DNA of 64,000 nt from VRUE01 sp963697915 (GCA_963697915.1 OY969103.1:682001-746000); one strand, 5' to 3'; positions 50,057 to 58,924 are shown, counted from the stretch's first letter. Numbers and translations: made by a program. Notes: a model not told the origin generated them from the letters alone.

Positions 50057-50350
50057 CTAGTCGGCTTTCGCGGTCGCCTTCGAGTCGCTCTTCGACTCGG
50101 CCGGCTTCGAGTCGGGCTTCGACTCCTTGGCCTCGCCCGAGCCCTCCGAGGAGCCGTTCGAGGCGGCGGTGGACTTCCTGCCGTAGTCGGTGTTGTGGAA
50201 GCCCGAGCCCTTGAAGTGGATCGCGACCGGGTGCAGGACCCGCTCGGCCGGAGCGCCGCACTCCTGGCACTCGGTCAGGGCGTCGTCGCTCATCTTCTGG
50301 ATCACGTCGAAGACGTGACCGTTGGTGCATTTGTACTCGTAGATCGGCAT
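50057..50350 (-). CDS. FmdB-family zinc-ribbon protein
   Basis: 97 aa. MPIYEYKCTNGHVFDVIQKM...CQECGAPAERVL is the FmdB/putative regulatory zinc-ribbon signature; the tail is Ser/Lys/Glu-rich and disordered. Family members are common in Actinobacteria with no proven role. GATAAT lies 11 nt before the ATG and could be its -10 element. Divergent from glyS. Confidence 0.9.
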   Translation of the reverse strand: MPIYEYKCTNGHVFDVIQKMSDDALTECQECGAPAERVLHPVAIHFKGSGFHNTDYGRKSTAASNGSSEGSGEAKESKPDSKPAESKSDSKATAKAD

Positions 50351-50375
50351 CGCGGTGGGCGATTATCGCAGCCGG

Positions 50376-50381
50376 TACGGT
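50376..50381 (+). promoter_or_regulatory. -10 element of glyS, leaderless
   Basis: TACGGT followed by TCCGGC and the ATG at 50388. The same six spacer bases follow TACACT before the gene at 16814. The distance predicts transcription starting on the ATG. Confidence 0.5.
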
Positions 50382-50387
50382 TCCGGC

Positions 50388-51779
50388 ATGTCAACCACCG
50401 AGCAGGACGCCCGACCAGACCTGGCAACGATGGAGGAGATCGTCGCGCTCTGCAAGCGCCGCGGCTTCGTCTTTCCCTCCTCCGAGATCTACGGCGGGCT
50501 CGGCTCGACCTACGACTACGGGCACTACGGGGTGCTGCTGAAGAACAACGTCAAAGCCGAGTGGTGGCGGGCGATGCTGCAGGAGCGCGACGACATCGTC
50601 GCGCTCGACTCGGCGATCCTCCAGCACCCGCGGGTCTGGGAGGCCTCGGGCCACCTGGAGGGGTTCACCGACCCGCTGGTCCAGTGCCTCGGCAAGTGCA
50701 AGCGGCGCTGGCGCGAGGATCACCTGCGCGAGGCGGTCGAGGCCGAGGGCGGCGACCCGAGCGCCGAGCTGCGCTGCCCCGAGTGCGGCGGCGAGCTCTC
50801 CGAGCCGCGCCAGTTCAACCTGATGTTCGAGACCCACGTCGGCCCGGTCGCGGGCGAGGGCTCGGAGGTCTACCTGCGGCCCGAGACGGCGCAGGGGATC
50901 TTCATCAACTTCAAGAACGTGCTCGGCTTCGCCCGCAAGAAGCCGCCCTTCGGGATCGCCCAGATCGGCAAGTCGTTCCGCAACGAGATCACGCCGGGCA
51001 ACTTCATCTTCCGCACCCGCGAGTTCGAGCAGATGGAGATGGAGTTCTTCGTGCCCCCCGCCGAGGCGGAGAAGTGGTACCGGACCTGGATCGAGGAGCG
51101 CGAGCGCTGGTACACCGAGCTCGGCATCCGCCCCGAGCTGCTGCGGGTGCGCGCCCACGGCGCCGACGAGCTCTCCCACTACTCATCCGGCACCAGTGAC
51201 GTCGAGTACCTCTTCCCGATCGGCTGGTCGGAGCTCGAGGGGATCGCCAACCGCGGTGACTTCGACCTCAGCCAGCACGCCAAGTTCAGCGGCGAGAAGC
51301 TCGAGTACTTCGACCAGCAGACCAAGGAGCGCTACGTGCCGCACGTGATCGAGCCGGCCGCCGGCGCCGACCGCGCCACGCTCGCCTTCCTCGTCGACTC
51401 CTACGACGTCGAGGAGGTGGAGGGCCGCCAGCGCACCGTGCTGCGCCTCCATCCGCGGCTCGCCCCCGTCAAGGTCGCCGTCCTCCCGCTCGTCTCCAAG
51501 GAGGGAATGCCGGAGAAGGCGCGGGCGATCTTCGAGCAGCTGCGGCGGCGCGTCCCCGCCGAGTTCGACGAGGGCGGCTCGATCGGCAAGCGCTACCGCC
51601 GCCAGGACGAGATCGGCACCCCCTGGGGGATCACCGTCGACCACCAGACGATGGAGGACGACACCGTCACCCTGCGCGACCGCGACTCGCTGGAGCAGAC
51701 CCGGGTCCCGATCGAGGGCCTGGTCGACGACCTCGCCGCCCGCCTGACGCAGCCCTGGCGCAGCCCGAAGCTGGACTGA
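50388..51779 (+). CDS. glyS: Glycyl-tRNA synthetase, dimeric class II
   Basis: 463 aa. Dimer-type enzyme of the bacterial/eukaryotic GlyQS class: VALCKRRGFVFPSSEIYGGLGSTYDYGHYGVLLKNNVK at the start, motif 2 (RNEITPGNFIFRTREFEQMEMEFF), and C-terminal anticodon-binding domain (LAPVKVAVLPLVSK). A CGKCK-type pair (C-L-G-K-C) and C-P-E-C-G may bind zinc. The chosen ATG is positioned for a leaderless mRNA; an in-frame GTG at 50355 is less likely. Confidence 0.96.
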   Translation: MSTTEQDARPDLATMEEIVALCKRRGFVFPSSEIYGGLGSTYDYGHYGVLLKNNVKAEWWRAMLQERDDIVALDSAILQHPRVWEASGHLEGFTDPLVQCLGKCKRRWREDHLREAVEAEGGDPSAELRCPECGGELSEPRQFNLMFETHVGPVAGEGSEVYLRPETAQGIFINFKNVLGFARKKPPFGIAQIGKSFRNEITPGNFIFRTREFEQMEMEFFVPPAEAEKWYRTWIEERERWYTELGIRPELLRVRAHGADELSHYSSGTSDVEYLFPIGWSELEGIANRGDFDLSQHAKFSGEKLEYFDQQTKERYVPHVIEPAAGADRATLAFLVDSYDVEEVEGRQRTVLRLHPRLAPVKVAVLPLVSKEGMPEKARAIFEQLRRRVPAEFDEGGSIGKRYRRQDEIGTPWGITVDHQTMEDDTVTLRDRDSLEQTRVPIEGLVDDLAARLTQPWRSPKLD

Positions 51780-51780
51780 G

Positions 51781-53046
51781 ATGAACGCCAGCCTGTTCCG
51801 TGACCGGGACTTTCGGCTGGTGGCAGGTTCGGTTGGGCTCTCGGCCATGGGCGACTGGGTGGCGATCGTCGCCCTCGGCCTGTACGTCAAGGACGCGACC
51901 GACTCCGGCTTCGCCGTCGCCGCGCTCTGGGTCTGCCTCTTCGGGCCCGCGGTCCCGGCCGCCGGCCTGACCGGGCTGCTGGCCGACCGGGTCGAGGCGA
52001 CGCGGCTGCTCGCCGCCGTCTCGGCGCTCGGCGCCGTCGCCGCTGTCGCCACCGCCTTCAGCACCGCGGTCGCGCCGGTGCTGATCCTGACCGCGCTGCT
52101 CGGCATCGTCTTCGCCACCTCCTCCCCGGCCGAGTTCGCGCTGATCCCGCCGCTCGCGGGCGAGGACCGCATCCAGGAGGCGAACGGCCATATCGAGACC
52201 GCCCGCTACATCGGCTTCGGCGCCGGGCCGCTGCTCGGCGGGCTGCTCTACGGAGTTGGCGGGCTGGAGCTGGCGATGCTGGTCGACGCCGCCACCTTCG
52301 CCGCGGTCGCCGTCGCGGCGCTGAGCCTGCGGGTGCGGCGGCGCCCGCGCGAGCTGGACGACTCGGAGCGCGCCCCGCGCGCCCGCGACGGCGTCGTCTT
52401 CCTCTTCCGCGACCGGTTGCTGGCGCTGGTGATGAGCGTCGCCTTCGCCTCACTGCTCTTCATGTCGGCGGTCTGGGTCGGCGAGCTCTTCTTCGTCCAG
52501 GACGTGCTCGGCCGCGGCGAACTCGCCTACGGCGCGATGCTCTCGATCTGGACCGCCGGGATGGCGATCGGGGCGATGCTGCTCGCGCGGCGGGTCGCCG
52601 CCGGCGCCGTCGCCGCGGTCGGCCTCGTCGCCGCTGCCAGCCAGGGCGCCGCCCTGGCCCTGCCGGCCTTCTGGCTCAGCTTCGCCTTCTTCCTCGCCTG
52701 CTCGTTCGCCGGCGGCGTCGCCCACGGGCTCAAGAACGTGATGTTCCGCAGCCTGATCCATGTCCGCGTCCCCGACGACCTGCACGGGCGCGCCTTCGCC
52801 GCCTACAACGGCATCCGCAACACCGCCGAGCTCGGCGCCTTCGCCGCCGGCGGCGTGCTGGTCGCGGCGATCGGCCCGCGCGGCACGCTCGCCTACGCCG
52901 GCACGCTCTCCGCCTTCGTCGGGGCGATCGGTGTGCTCGCCCTGCTGCGCATGTACCGGGGGTGGGTCCCGAGCGGCCCGATCGGGCCGCCGCTCGAGCC
53001 CTCAGACGCCGAGAAAGCGGCTGACGTCGGCGGCCTCGGAAGCTAG
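51781..53046 (+). CDS. MFS transporter
   Basis: 421 aa with about 12 predicted TM helices. The N-terminal DRDFRLVAGSVGLSAMGDWV and the loop L-L-A-D-R-V-E-A-T fit the MFS_3 / DHA-type exporters. Substrate unknown; a drug or macrolide-type exporter is the closest guess. Starts 1 bp after the glyS stop. It overlaps the convergent AlkZ-like gene by 45 bp. Confidence 0.85.
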   Translation: MNASLFRDRDFRLVAGSVGLSAMGDWVAIVALGLYVKDATDSGFAVAALWVCLFGPAVPAAGLTGLLADRVEATRLLAAVSALGAVAAVATAFSTAVAPVLILTALLGIVFATSSPAEFALIPPLAGEDRIQEANGHIETARYIGFGAGPLLGGLLYGVGGLELAMLVDAATFAAVAVAALSLRVRRRPRELDDSERAPRARDGVVFLFRDRLLALVMSVAFASLLFMSAVWVGELFFVQDVLGRGELAYGAMLSIWTAGMAIGAMLLARRVAAGAVAAVGLVAAASQGAALALPAFWLSFAFFLACSFAGGVAHGLKNVMFRSLIHVRVPDDLHGRAFAAYNGIRNTAELGAFAAGGVLVAAIGPRGTLAYAGTLSAFVGAIGVLALLRMYRGWVPSGPIGPPLEPSDAEKAADVGGLGS

Positions 53047-54033
53047 CGCGGCCGAGGCCGCGGCGGAGAGGCGCTCGAACGGCTCGATCGTCAGCTCGCC
53101 GCCGGCCAGGCCCCACTTGGCGACGGCACGGCCGCCGACCATCGCGAAGGGGTGGAAGATGCCGTTCTTCGTCACCAGGCGCGTCTCCGAGCCGAGGATC
53201 TCCTCACGCGAGGTCCAACCGAGCAGGACAGGCTCGAAGGCGCCGAGCAGGCGCGGCGGCGGCGCCCCGTCGGCGGACTGCCGCTTGCTGAGGCTGACCA
53301 GGCCGTCCTCGCGCTGCTCGAGCTCGGCGCCGATCACCGCCAGCCCGGCGCGGGCGTCGCGCAGCGGCAGGCCCGCCCAGCGGGCGAGGTCGCGGTCGCT
53401 CGCCGGACCGTGCCCGGCCAGGTAGCGCCGCGCCAGCTCCGCCAGCGCCAGCTCGCGGTCGACCGGCGGCGGCGCGCCGAGCCACTCGCGGACGAGGACG
53501 TAGGCGTGCTGCTTGCCGAGCATCGGGCCGCGCACCACGACTCCCCGCACCGCGGCGAGGAAGAGCAGGTGGATCGTCGCCTGGCCGTCGGTGCGCACGC
53601 CGGCCGCCTCGATCCGCTCGCGCAGCTGCACGCGGGTCTGTGGGCCCTCGTCGGCGATCGCCCGCTCGATCGCCTTCAGGGCGCGCCCCGCTTCCGCCTC
53701 GCTGACGCCCTCCTGGCGCAGCCGCCGGGCGCAGGAGGTGAACAGCGGCGGCGTGGTAAGCGCCTGCAGCAGCGGGTAGTCCTCGCTGCGGACCAGGTGC
53801 AGCGTGCCGCGGTTGAGCCAGGTGACCACCAGCGTGCGGTCCTCGCTCAGCGCCCGGTCGACGTCGGCCGCGGTCAGCCCCTCGCTGCGCGCCCGCACCG
53901 CGAGCCGGAAGGCGCGTGGGTCCTGGCCCTGGACGGCAAGCAGCCGCTCGGCGACCGCGACCGGGTCGGCAAGCCGCGGCCCCGCGAGGGCCTGCGCGGC
54001 GAAGCGCTCGGCGAGAAGCTCGTCTCCTGGCAT
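53002..54033 (-). CDS. Winged-helix DNA glycosylase, AlkZ-like (HTH_42)
   Basis: 343 aa. HTH_42 family. Near the start the AlkZ-type catalytic signature Q-x-Q is present (LLAVQGQDP, Q35-G-Q37), then V-V-T-W-L-N-R-G-T-L-H-L-V, and a C-terminal half with D-L-A-R-W-A-G-L and FHPFAMVGGRAVAKW. AlkZ-type proteins unhook DNA interstrand crosslinks from bulky natural products. Many family members are of unknown substrate. It follows the FKBP genes on the same strand. Confidence 0.82.
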   Translation of the reverse strand: MPGDELLAERFAAQALAGPRLADPVAVAERLLAVQGQDPRAFRLAVRARSEGLTAADVDRALSEDRTLVVTWLNRGTLHLVRSEDYPLLQALTTPPLFTSCARRLRQEGVSEAEAGRALKAIERAIADEGPQTRVQLRERIEAAGVRTDGQATIHLLFLAAVRGVVVRGPMLGKQHAYVLVREWLGAPPPVDRELALAELARRYLAGHGPASDRDLARWAGLPLRDARAGLAVIGAELEQREDGLVSLSKRQSADGAPPPRLLGAFEPVLLGWTSREEILGSETRLVTKNGIFHPFAMVGGRAVAKWGLAGGELTIEPFERLSAAASAALASEAADVSRFLGV

Positions 54034-54037
54034 CGGG

Positions 54038-54553
54038 TCATTTTGGCTTAACGATGCCGAGCAGATCGATCACGTAGTAGAGAGTCCACTCCTCGGCGGT
54101 GACGTCCGGCGGGGCGCCGCCGATGAAGAGATGGTCGGGGTGGGCGACCAGCCTGCGGCGCCCGCCGACGCGCATCCCGGGAAGCGCCTCGGTCCAGGCA
54201 GGAATCAGCACGTAGTTACGGGCGAGCTGATACTGGAAGGGGTTCGCTTTCCAGTAGTGCTCGTAAAGCTCGCCGTCGGCGTGAACCGCGACGAAATGAG
54301 TGACGATCTTGTCGCCCATCCGGATCGGCCTGCCGCTGCCCTCGATCAGGTCTTCCACGACCAGCTTCTGCTTGGGCAGCTCATCCGGGACGCTGACCTC
54401 TGGCGGAAGGCGTTTCGCCGCTTCCGCTGCGGACTGCGTCTGCATCGGCCCCGGCGGTTTTTCCGGCGCCCCGCTCGGCGACTCCTCGCTCGCCCCGCAG
54501 CCGGCGAGCACAAACGTCGCCAGAGCCGCGATTCCCCACGCCCGCGCAACCAT
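54038..54553 (-). CDS. FKBP-like lipoprotein
   Basis: 171 aa. Signal peptide with lipobox L-A-G-C at ~19. The FKBP fold can be followed (VVEDLIEGSGRPIRMGDKIVTHFVAVHADGELYE, IPAWTEALPGMRVGGRRRLVAHP, LYYVIDLLGI), but several active-site aromatics are changed, so isomerase activity is uncertain. A TACGAT element ends 7 nt before the ATG. It follows the second FKBP gene by 44 bp. Confidence 0.8.
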   Translation of the reverse strand: MVARAWGIAALATFVLAGCGASEESPSGAPEKPPGPMQTQSAAEAAKRLPPEVSVPDELPKQKLVVEDLIEGSGRPIRMGDKIVTHFVAVHADGELYEHYWKANPFQYQLARNYVLIPAWTEALPGMRVGGRRRLVAHPDHLFIGGAPPDVTAEEWTLYYVIDLLGIVKPK

Positions 54554-54597
54554 GACGCGGATCGTACGCGAAACTCAGGGAAAACTGATTGGTCGCG

Positions 54598-55098
54598 CTA
54601 GCCGATCTCGAGGAGATCGATGACGAAGACGAGCGCTTCGTTGGGAGCAATCGAGGGCGGGAAGCCGGCTTCGCCGTAGGCGAGTTCCGGCGGGACCAAG
54701 AGCTGGCGGCGGCCGCCCGCCTTCATCCCGACGACGCCTTCTTCCCAGCCGGGGATCACCTGGCCGGAGCCGAGCTGGAAGGCGAACGGTTCGCGGCCCC
54801 AGGAGGTGTCGAACTCTTTACCACTTTCGAAGCCGACCCCGACGTACTCGACGGTGACGTTGTCACCACGCTTCGCCGCCGGGCCGCTGCCTTCGGTCAG
54901 GTCTTTCATGAGCAGCTGGGTCGGCGCGGCGCCGTCGGGCACGGTCACCTTGGGCTTGCCGTCGTCGGCGCTGCCGCCGCTCGCGGCCACCGCCGCGGTC
55001 GTGTCCGTCCCCTCGGTGGTGCCCGAGGAGTCGTCGTCGCCGCAGCCCGCGAGGGCCAGCAGCGCACAGAGCATCAGTGCCGCGATCGACGCCTTCAT
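54598..55098 (-). CDS. FKBP-type peptidyl-prolyl isomerase lipoprotein
   Basis: 166 aa from the ATG at 55098. Lipobox L-A-G-C at ~18, a Ser/Thr linker, then a typical FKBP domain: G-S-G-P-A-A-K-R-G-D-N-V-T-V-E-Y-V-G, FDTSWGREPFAFQLGSGQVIPGWEEGVVGMKAGGRRQLLVPPELAYG, and FVIDLLEI. It is a folding helper at the outer face of the membrane. A tandem FKBP gene lies downstream. Confidence 0.9.
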   Translation of the reverse strand: MKASIAALMLCALLALAGCGDDDSSGTTEGTDTTAAVAASGGSADDGKPKVTVPDGAAPTQLLMKDLTEGSGPAAKRGDNVTVEYVGVGFESGKEFDTSWGREPFAFQLGSGQVIPGWEEGVVGMKAGGRRQLLVPPELAYGEAGFPPSIAPNEALVFVIDLLEIG

Positions 55099-55123
55099 CC
55101 CGGCGACATCTAAGCAGGCGAGG

Positions 55124-55267
55124 TCAGATCGTGTCCTCGCCGCCGTAGGCCCGGTGCAGCGCGGGCAGGATGGCGGCCAGGTTCGCGTACTCCTCGGCAC
55201 AATGGCGCGCCAGCCCCGGTGGCAGGCCCTCCGGCAGGGCCAGGCGCCGGACGACGCGGTTGTTCAT
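55124..55267 (-). CDS. Small ORF, 47 aa, unknown
   Basis: MNNRVVRRLALPEGLPPGLA..., ending in an acidic GGEDTI. Third codon positions are almost all G or C, and composition is protein-like, with an amphipathic helix (HCAEEYANLAAILPALHRAY). Its ATG shares the CATG with the opposite-strand IclR remnant. No family recognised; it may be spurious. Confidence 0.3.
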   Translation of the reverse strand: MNNRVVRRLALPEGLPPGLARHCAEEYANLAAILPALHRAYGGEDTI

Positions 55268-55415
55268 GGCGAGCGCCGCCGTCCTCGACCCCGGCGGGCC
55301 CGTCGCGGCGATCTCGGTGCCGGTCCCCCTCCAGCGCTTCGACGGTCGCGAGGCGAAGCTCGCCGCCGCGGTACGCGAGGCGGCAAGCGCGGCCTCGTCC
55401 CTGCTCACCGGGTAA
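55266..55415 (+). pseudogene. IclR-type effector domain remnant
   Basis: 49 codons from the ATG at 55266 resemble the very C terminus of IclR regulators: ASAAVLDPGGPVAAISVPVPLQRFDGREAKLAAAVREAAS. The DNA-binding and most of the ligand-binding region is missing upstream, where the opposite strand holds a small ORF. It precedes the symporter gene by 10 bp. Confidence 0.5.
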
Positions 55416-55425
55416 GGTCGCCCGA

Positions 55426-56325
55426 ATGGACAGTCCGATCCTGACCACCGTGGTGATGCCTGCGGCGATCGGCGTGATCATGTGCAGCCTCGGCATGACG
55501 CTGACGGCGGCCGACTTCCGGCGCGTCTTCACGTCACCCCGGGGGGTCGCGATCGGGATGCTCAACCTGGCCCTGATCTCGCCGCTGCTGGCGCTGACGA
55601 TGGCCGAGCTCTTCGGCCTGCCGCCCGAGCTGGCGGTCGGCCTGGTCCTGCTCGGGGCCTCCCCCGGCGGGATGATGGCCAACATGCTGACCCACCTCTC
55701 GCGTGGGGACACGGCGCTCTCGGTCACGATGACCGCGATCAGCAGCGTCGGCGCGATCGTCACCGTGCCGCTATTCCTCGCCCTCGCCTCCAACCACTTC
55801 GGCGCCGAGGACGTCGGCGACGCGAGCATGCTCGGCGTCGTCGCCCGCGTCTTCGCGATCACGGTCGTCCCGGTGGGGATCGGGATGACGCTGCGGCAGC
55901 GCTATCCGGAGCGGATCGAGGCGATCTACCCACGCTTCCGCGACGTCTCCCTCACCCTCTTCGCGCTCGTCATCCTCGGCGCGATCGCCAGCGAGCACGA
56001 CACCGTCGCCGAGAACGCGACCCGGGTCGGGGGCGCCGCGCTCGCCCTCAACGTCACCGCGATGGCGATCAGCTTCGGCATCTCCAAGCTGGCCCGGCTC
56101 GACGACCGCCAGGCGACCGCGATCTCGCTCGAGCTCGGCATCCACAACGCGGCGCTGGCGATCGCGGTCGGCGCCACCCTGGCCGACGACCTGACGATCC
56201 CCGCTGCCGTCTACGCCTCCTTCATGCTCTTCACCGGCGGCGGCTTCGCCTGGGTGATGAGCAAGCGCAACGCCGCCCCGGCCGGGGTCACACCGACCCC
56301 GACCCCGGCGTTCGAGCCTGAGTAA
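55426..56325 (+). CDS. Bile acid:sodium symporter family (SBF) transporter
   Basis: 299 aa with about 9-10 TM helices. Family features: GMTLTAADFRRVF, LLGASPGGMMANMLTHLSRGDTALSVTMTAISS (crossover helix), and SLELGIHNAALAIAVG. It would carry an organic acid with sodium. The substrate is unknown. TAAGGT ends 7 nt before the ATG, suggesting a leaderless transcript. Followed by an acyl-CoA ligase, it may import a carboxylic acid that is then activated (inference). Confidence 0.88.
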   Translation: MDSPILTTVVMPAAIGVIMCSLGMTLTAADFRRVFTSPRGVAIGMLNLALISPLLALTMAELFGLPPELAVGLVLLGASPGGMMANMLTHLSRGDTALSVTMTAISSVGAIVTVPLFLALASNHFGAEDVGDASMLGVVARVFAITVVPVGIGMTLRQRYPERIEAIYPRFRDVSLTLFALVILGAIASEHDTVAENATRVGGAALALNVTAMAISFGISKLARLDDRQATAISLELGIHNAALAIAVGATLADDLTIPAAVYASFMLFTGGGFAWVMSKRNAAPAGVTPTPTPAFEPE

Positions 56326-56379
56326 TCGCCGAGGGACTATCCTCACCCGCGGGAACGGGCAAACACGGGGAGGATGTGG

Positions 56380-57873
56380 ATGAACCTGGCATCGATCGTC
56401 ACCGAGAGCGCCGAGCGCACGCCGGACGGCCCGGCGATCAGGCTCGGTGAGCTGGAGCTCAGCTACGCCGCCCTCGACGACCGCAGCGCCCGCCTCGCCA
56501 CCTTGCTGCGCGACAAGGGGCTCGCGCCCGGCGACCGCGTCGGCGTGATGCTCCCCAACGTGCCCGACTTCCCGGTCGCCTATTACGGCGTGCTGCGCGC
56601 CGGCGGCGTCGTCGTGCCGATGAACGTGCTGCTCAAGCGGCGCGAGATCGCCTTCTACCTCGAGGACTCGGGCGCCAGGCTGCTGCTCGCCTGGCACGGC
56701 TTCGCCGAGGAGGCGCAAGCGGGCGCCGCCGAGGCCGGCGCCGAGCTGATCGAGGTCGAGCCCGCCGCCTTCGCCGCCACCCTGGGCGCGCTCGAGCCCA
56801 CCCCAGGCCTGACCGAGACGGCAGAGGACGACACCGCGGTGATCCTCTACACCTCGGGCACGACCGGCAAACCGAAGGGCGCCGAGCTGACCCACGCCAA
56901 CCTCGCCCGCAACGCCGAGGTCTCCTCGCGGACCACCTGCGAGGTCGCCGCCGGCGACGTCGTCCTCGGCGCCCTGCCGCTCTTCCACTCCTTCGGCCAG
57001 ACGGTCGGCATGAACGCCTCGCTGCGGGTCGGCGCCTGCCTCACCCTGGTCCCCAAATTCGACCCCGGTGAGGCGCTGGCGACGATGCAGCGCGACCGCG
57101 TCACCCACTTCTACGGCGTGCCGACGATGTTCGGCGCCCTCCTCCACCACCCCGGGCGCGAAGAGTTCGACATCTCCTCGCTGCGCAACTGCGTCACCGG
57201 CGGCGCCTCGATGCCGGTCGAGGTTCTGCACGGCTTCGAGGAGGCCTTCGGGGCGATCGTGCTCGAGGGGTACGGCCTCTCGGAGACCTCGCCGGTCGCC
57301 TGCTCCAACCATCCCGACAAGGAGCGCAAGGCGGGCTCGATCGGCACCCCGATCGACGGCGTCGAGATGCAGGTCGTCGACGATGACGACAACCCGGTCG
57401 CCCAGGGGGAGGTCGGCGAGATCGTGATCCGCGGCCACAACATCATGAAGGGCTACTGGCAGCGCCCCGAGGCGACCGAGGAGGCGATGCGCGGCGGCTG
57501 GTTCCACAGCGGCGACATGGCGCGCACCGACGAGGACGGCTACTTCTTCATCGTCGACCGCAAGAAGGACCTGATCATCCGCGGCGGCTACAACGTCTAC
57601 CCACGCGAGGTCGAGGAGATCCTCTACGAGCACCCGAAGATCCGCGAAGCGGCCGTCGTCGGCGTCCCCCACGACGAGTGGGGCGAGGAGATCGGCGCCG
57701 CCGTCGTGCTGATGGACGGCGAGCAGCTGGGCGCCGAGGAGGTCAGCGCCTACGTCAAGGACCGCATCGCCGCCTACAAGTACCCCCGCGTCGTCTGGTT
57801 CCTCGACGACCTCCCCAAGGGCCCGACCGGCAAGATCCTCAAGCGGGAGATCGAGACTCCCGCCACCGTCTAG
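56380..57873 (+). CDS. Acyl-CoA ligase (AMP-forming, FadD-like)
   Basis: 497 aa from the ATG at 56380, which is 6 nt after GGGGAGG; the ATG at 56374 touches the RBS. ANL enzyme: P-loop YTSGTTGKPKG, motif GYGLSET, S-G-D-M-A-R-T-D-E-D-G-Y, the hinge VDRKKDLIIRGG, and the C-terminal catalytic Lys in PKGPTGKILKRE. It activates a fatty or aromatic acid via an acyl-AMP. Specificity cannot be read. Confidence 0.92.
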   Translation: MNLASIVTESAERTPDGPAIRLGELELSYAALDDRSARLATLLRDKGLAPGDRVGVMLPNVPDFPVAYYGVLRAGGVVVPMNVLLKRREIAFYLEDSGARLLLAWHGFAEEAQAGAAEAGAELIEVEPAAFAATLGALEPTPGLTETAEDDTAVILYTSGTTGKPKGAELTHANLARNAEVSSRTTCEVAAGDVVLGALPLFHSFGQTVGMNASLRVGACLTLVPKFDPGEALATMQRDRVTHFYGVPTMFGALLHHPGREEFDISSLRNCVTGGASMPVEVLHGFEEAFGAIVLEGYGLSETSPVACSNHPDKERKAGSIGTPIDGVEMQVVDDDDNPVAQGEVGEIVIRGHNIMKGYWQRPEATEEAMRGGWFHSGDMARTDEDGYFFIVDRKKDLIIRGGYNVYPREVEEILYEHPKIREAAVVGVPHDEWGEEIGAAVVLMDGEQLGAEEVSAYVKDRIAAYKYPRVVWFLDDLPKGPTGKILKREIETPATV

Positions 57874-58105
57874 GGGACCACCGCCTGGTGTCCGGTAGCC
57901 TCAGCTGTACCCAGAGGAGACAACTGGCGGTATAGTCACTGGCGCCGAAGACGCAGTGGCAGAGGAAAGCGGCCGGGCCCCTTGAGTCAAGCACCGCAAT
58001 GTGCGGTCTATCTCTCACGAGGGCGGAACTGCAAGGTGCGGTCCTCCCGGCTGCAGTGGCAGGTTAGCGCAAGTTTCTGGGTTTGACTACCTGGGGGAGG
58101 TAACG

Positions 58106-58924
58106 TTGTACTCGCTTTACCTAGATGGATCGGGCACCCACGGTGGTAGTCCTGTCTTCATCCTCGCTGGGGTCGCCGTTCACGAGCAGGACGCCTACCA
58201 CCTGCAGCAACGATTCGAAGCGCCGCTGGGAGACCTACCGGACGGATCTGATCCCCGGGACTTCGAGCTTCATGCTGCCGAGATCAAGAGCCCCACGCGC
58301 GTCACCGATAGCTACTGGCAGCACGTCGATTGGCCAACCCGGCGGAAGGTCCTCCAGGGTGGCTATCGCGCCCTTCGAAGCTACACCTGTATGGACCCCG
58401 CGTACCCATGTTCGTTCTTTGGGGCCGTAGTTGAGCGGTCCTACAAAGACTATGAGGAGCGAGCATGGGAGGAGGTCCTTCACAAGTTCGACGAGATGTT
58501 GGAGGGCCAGGCGAAGAGCACCGGGCAACACCAGCGAGGCATTGTCATCCACGATCGGAGCAGCACCGAGAGACAGGTTCAGAACTGGGCCGACAAATGG
58601 CGTCAGCTCTCAGGTCGCATCGGAACCTTGACCCACATGACCGATGTGCCGTTTTTCTCCGATTCGCGGGCGAGCAGGCTCCTGCAAGCCGCGGACTTCG
58701 TGGCCTGGGCGCTCTGGCGTTACTACGGCCTCCGCAAGCGAGACGAACAATGGATCAGATCCCTCTGGGATCACTTCAAGGGACCCGACGGGAAGATGCA
58801 TGGCCTGATCCATGTGAGCCGTGGGTACAAGAGCGGTCAATGCGAATGCCAGCCGTGCAGAAGCAGACTGAACCCCGGGAGCCAAGCCTTGCCGACACAG
58901 GCGATCTCCTCCTCGTCGGCCTAA
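58106..58924 (+). CDS. DUF3800 family protein, probably acquired
   Basis: 272 aa from a TTG 5 nt after GGGGGAGG. The start YSLYLDGSGTH matches the DUF3800 D-x-S-G core with its Asp (residue 7). Later HDRSSTERQVQNWA and FSDSRASRLLQAADFVAWALWRYY fit the RNase H-like fold proposed for this family, with the R-L-L-Q-A-A-D-F motif. DUF3800 genes often sit in mobile or defence islands. The gene and its flanks have visibly lower GC at third positions than the neighbours, and the gene stands alone between gaps of 232 and 137 bp. Confidence 0.8.
   Translation: MYSLYLDGSGTHGGSPVFILAGVAVHEQDAYHLQQRFEAPLGDLPDGSDPRDFELHAAEIKSPTRVTDSYWQHVDWPTRRKVLQGGYRALRSYTCMDPAYPCSFFGAVVERSYKDYEERAWEEVLHKFDEMLEGQAKSTGQHQRGIVIHDRSSTERQVQNWADKWRQLSGRIGTLTHMTDVPFFSDSRASRLLQAADFVAWALWRYYGLRKRDEQWIRSLWDHFKGPDGKMHGLIHVSRGYKSGQCECQPCRSRLNPGSQALPTQAISSSSA

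Noticed and set aside
57874..58105. Attachment site for an integrative element
   Set aside because: No tRNA gene, integrase or flanking direct repeat of useful length was found around the DUF3800 gene.
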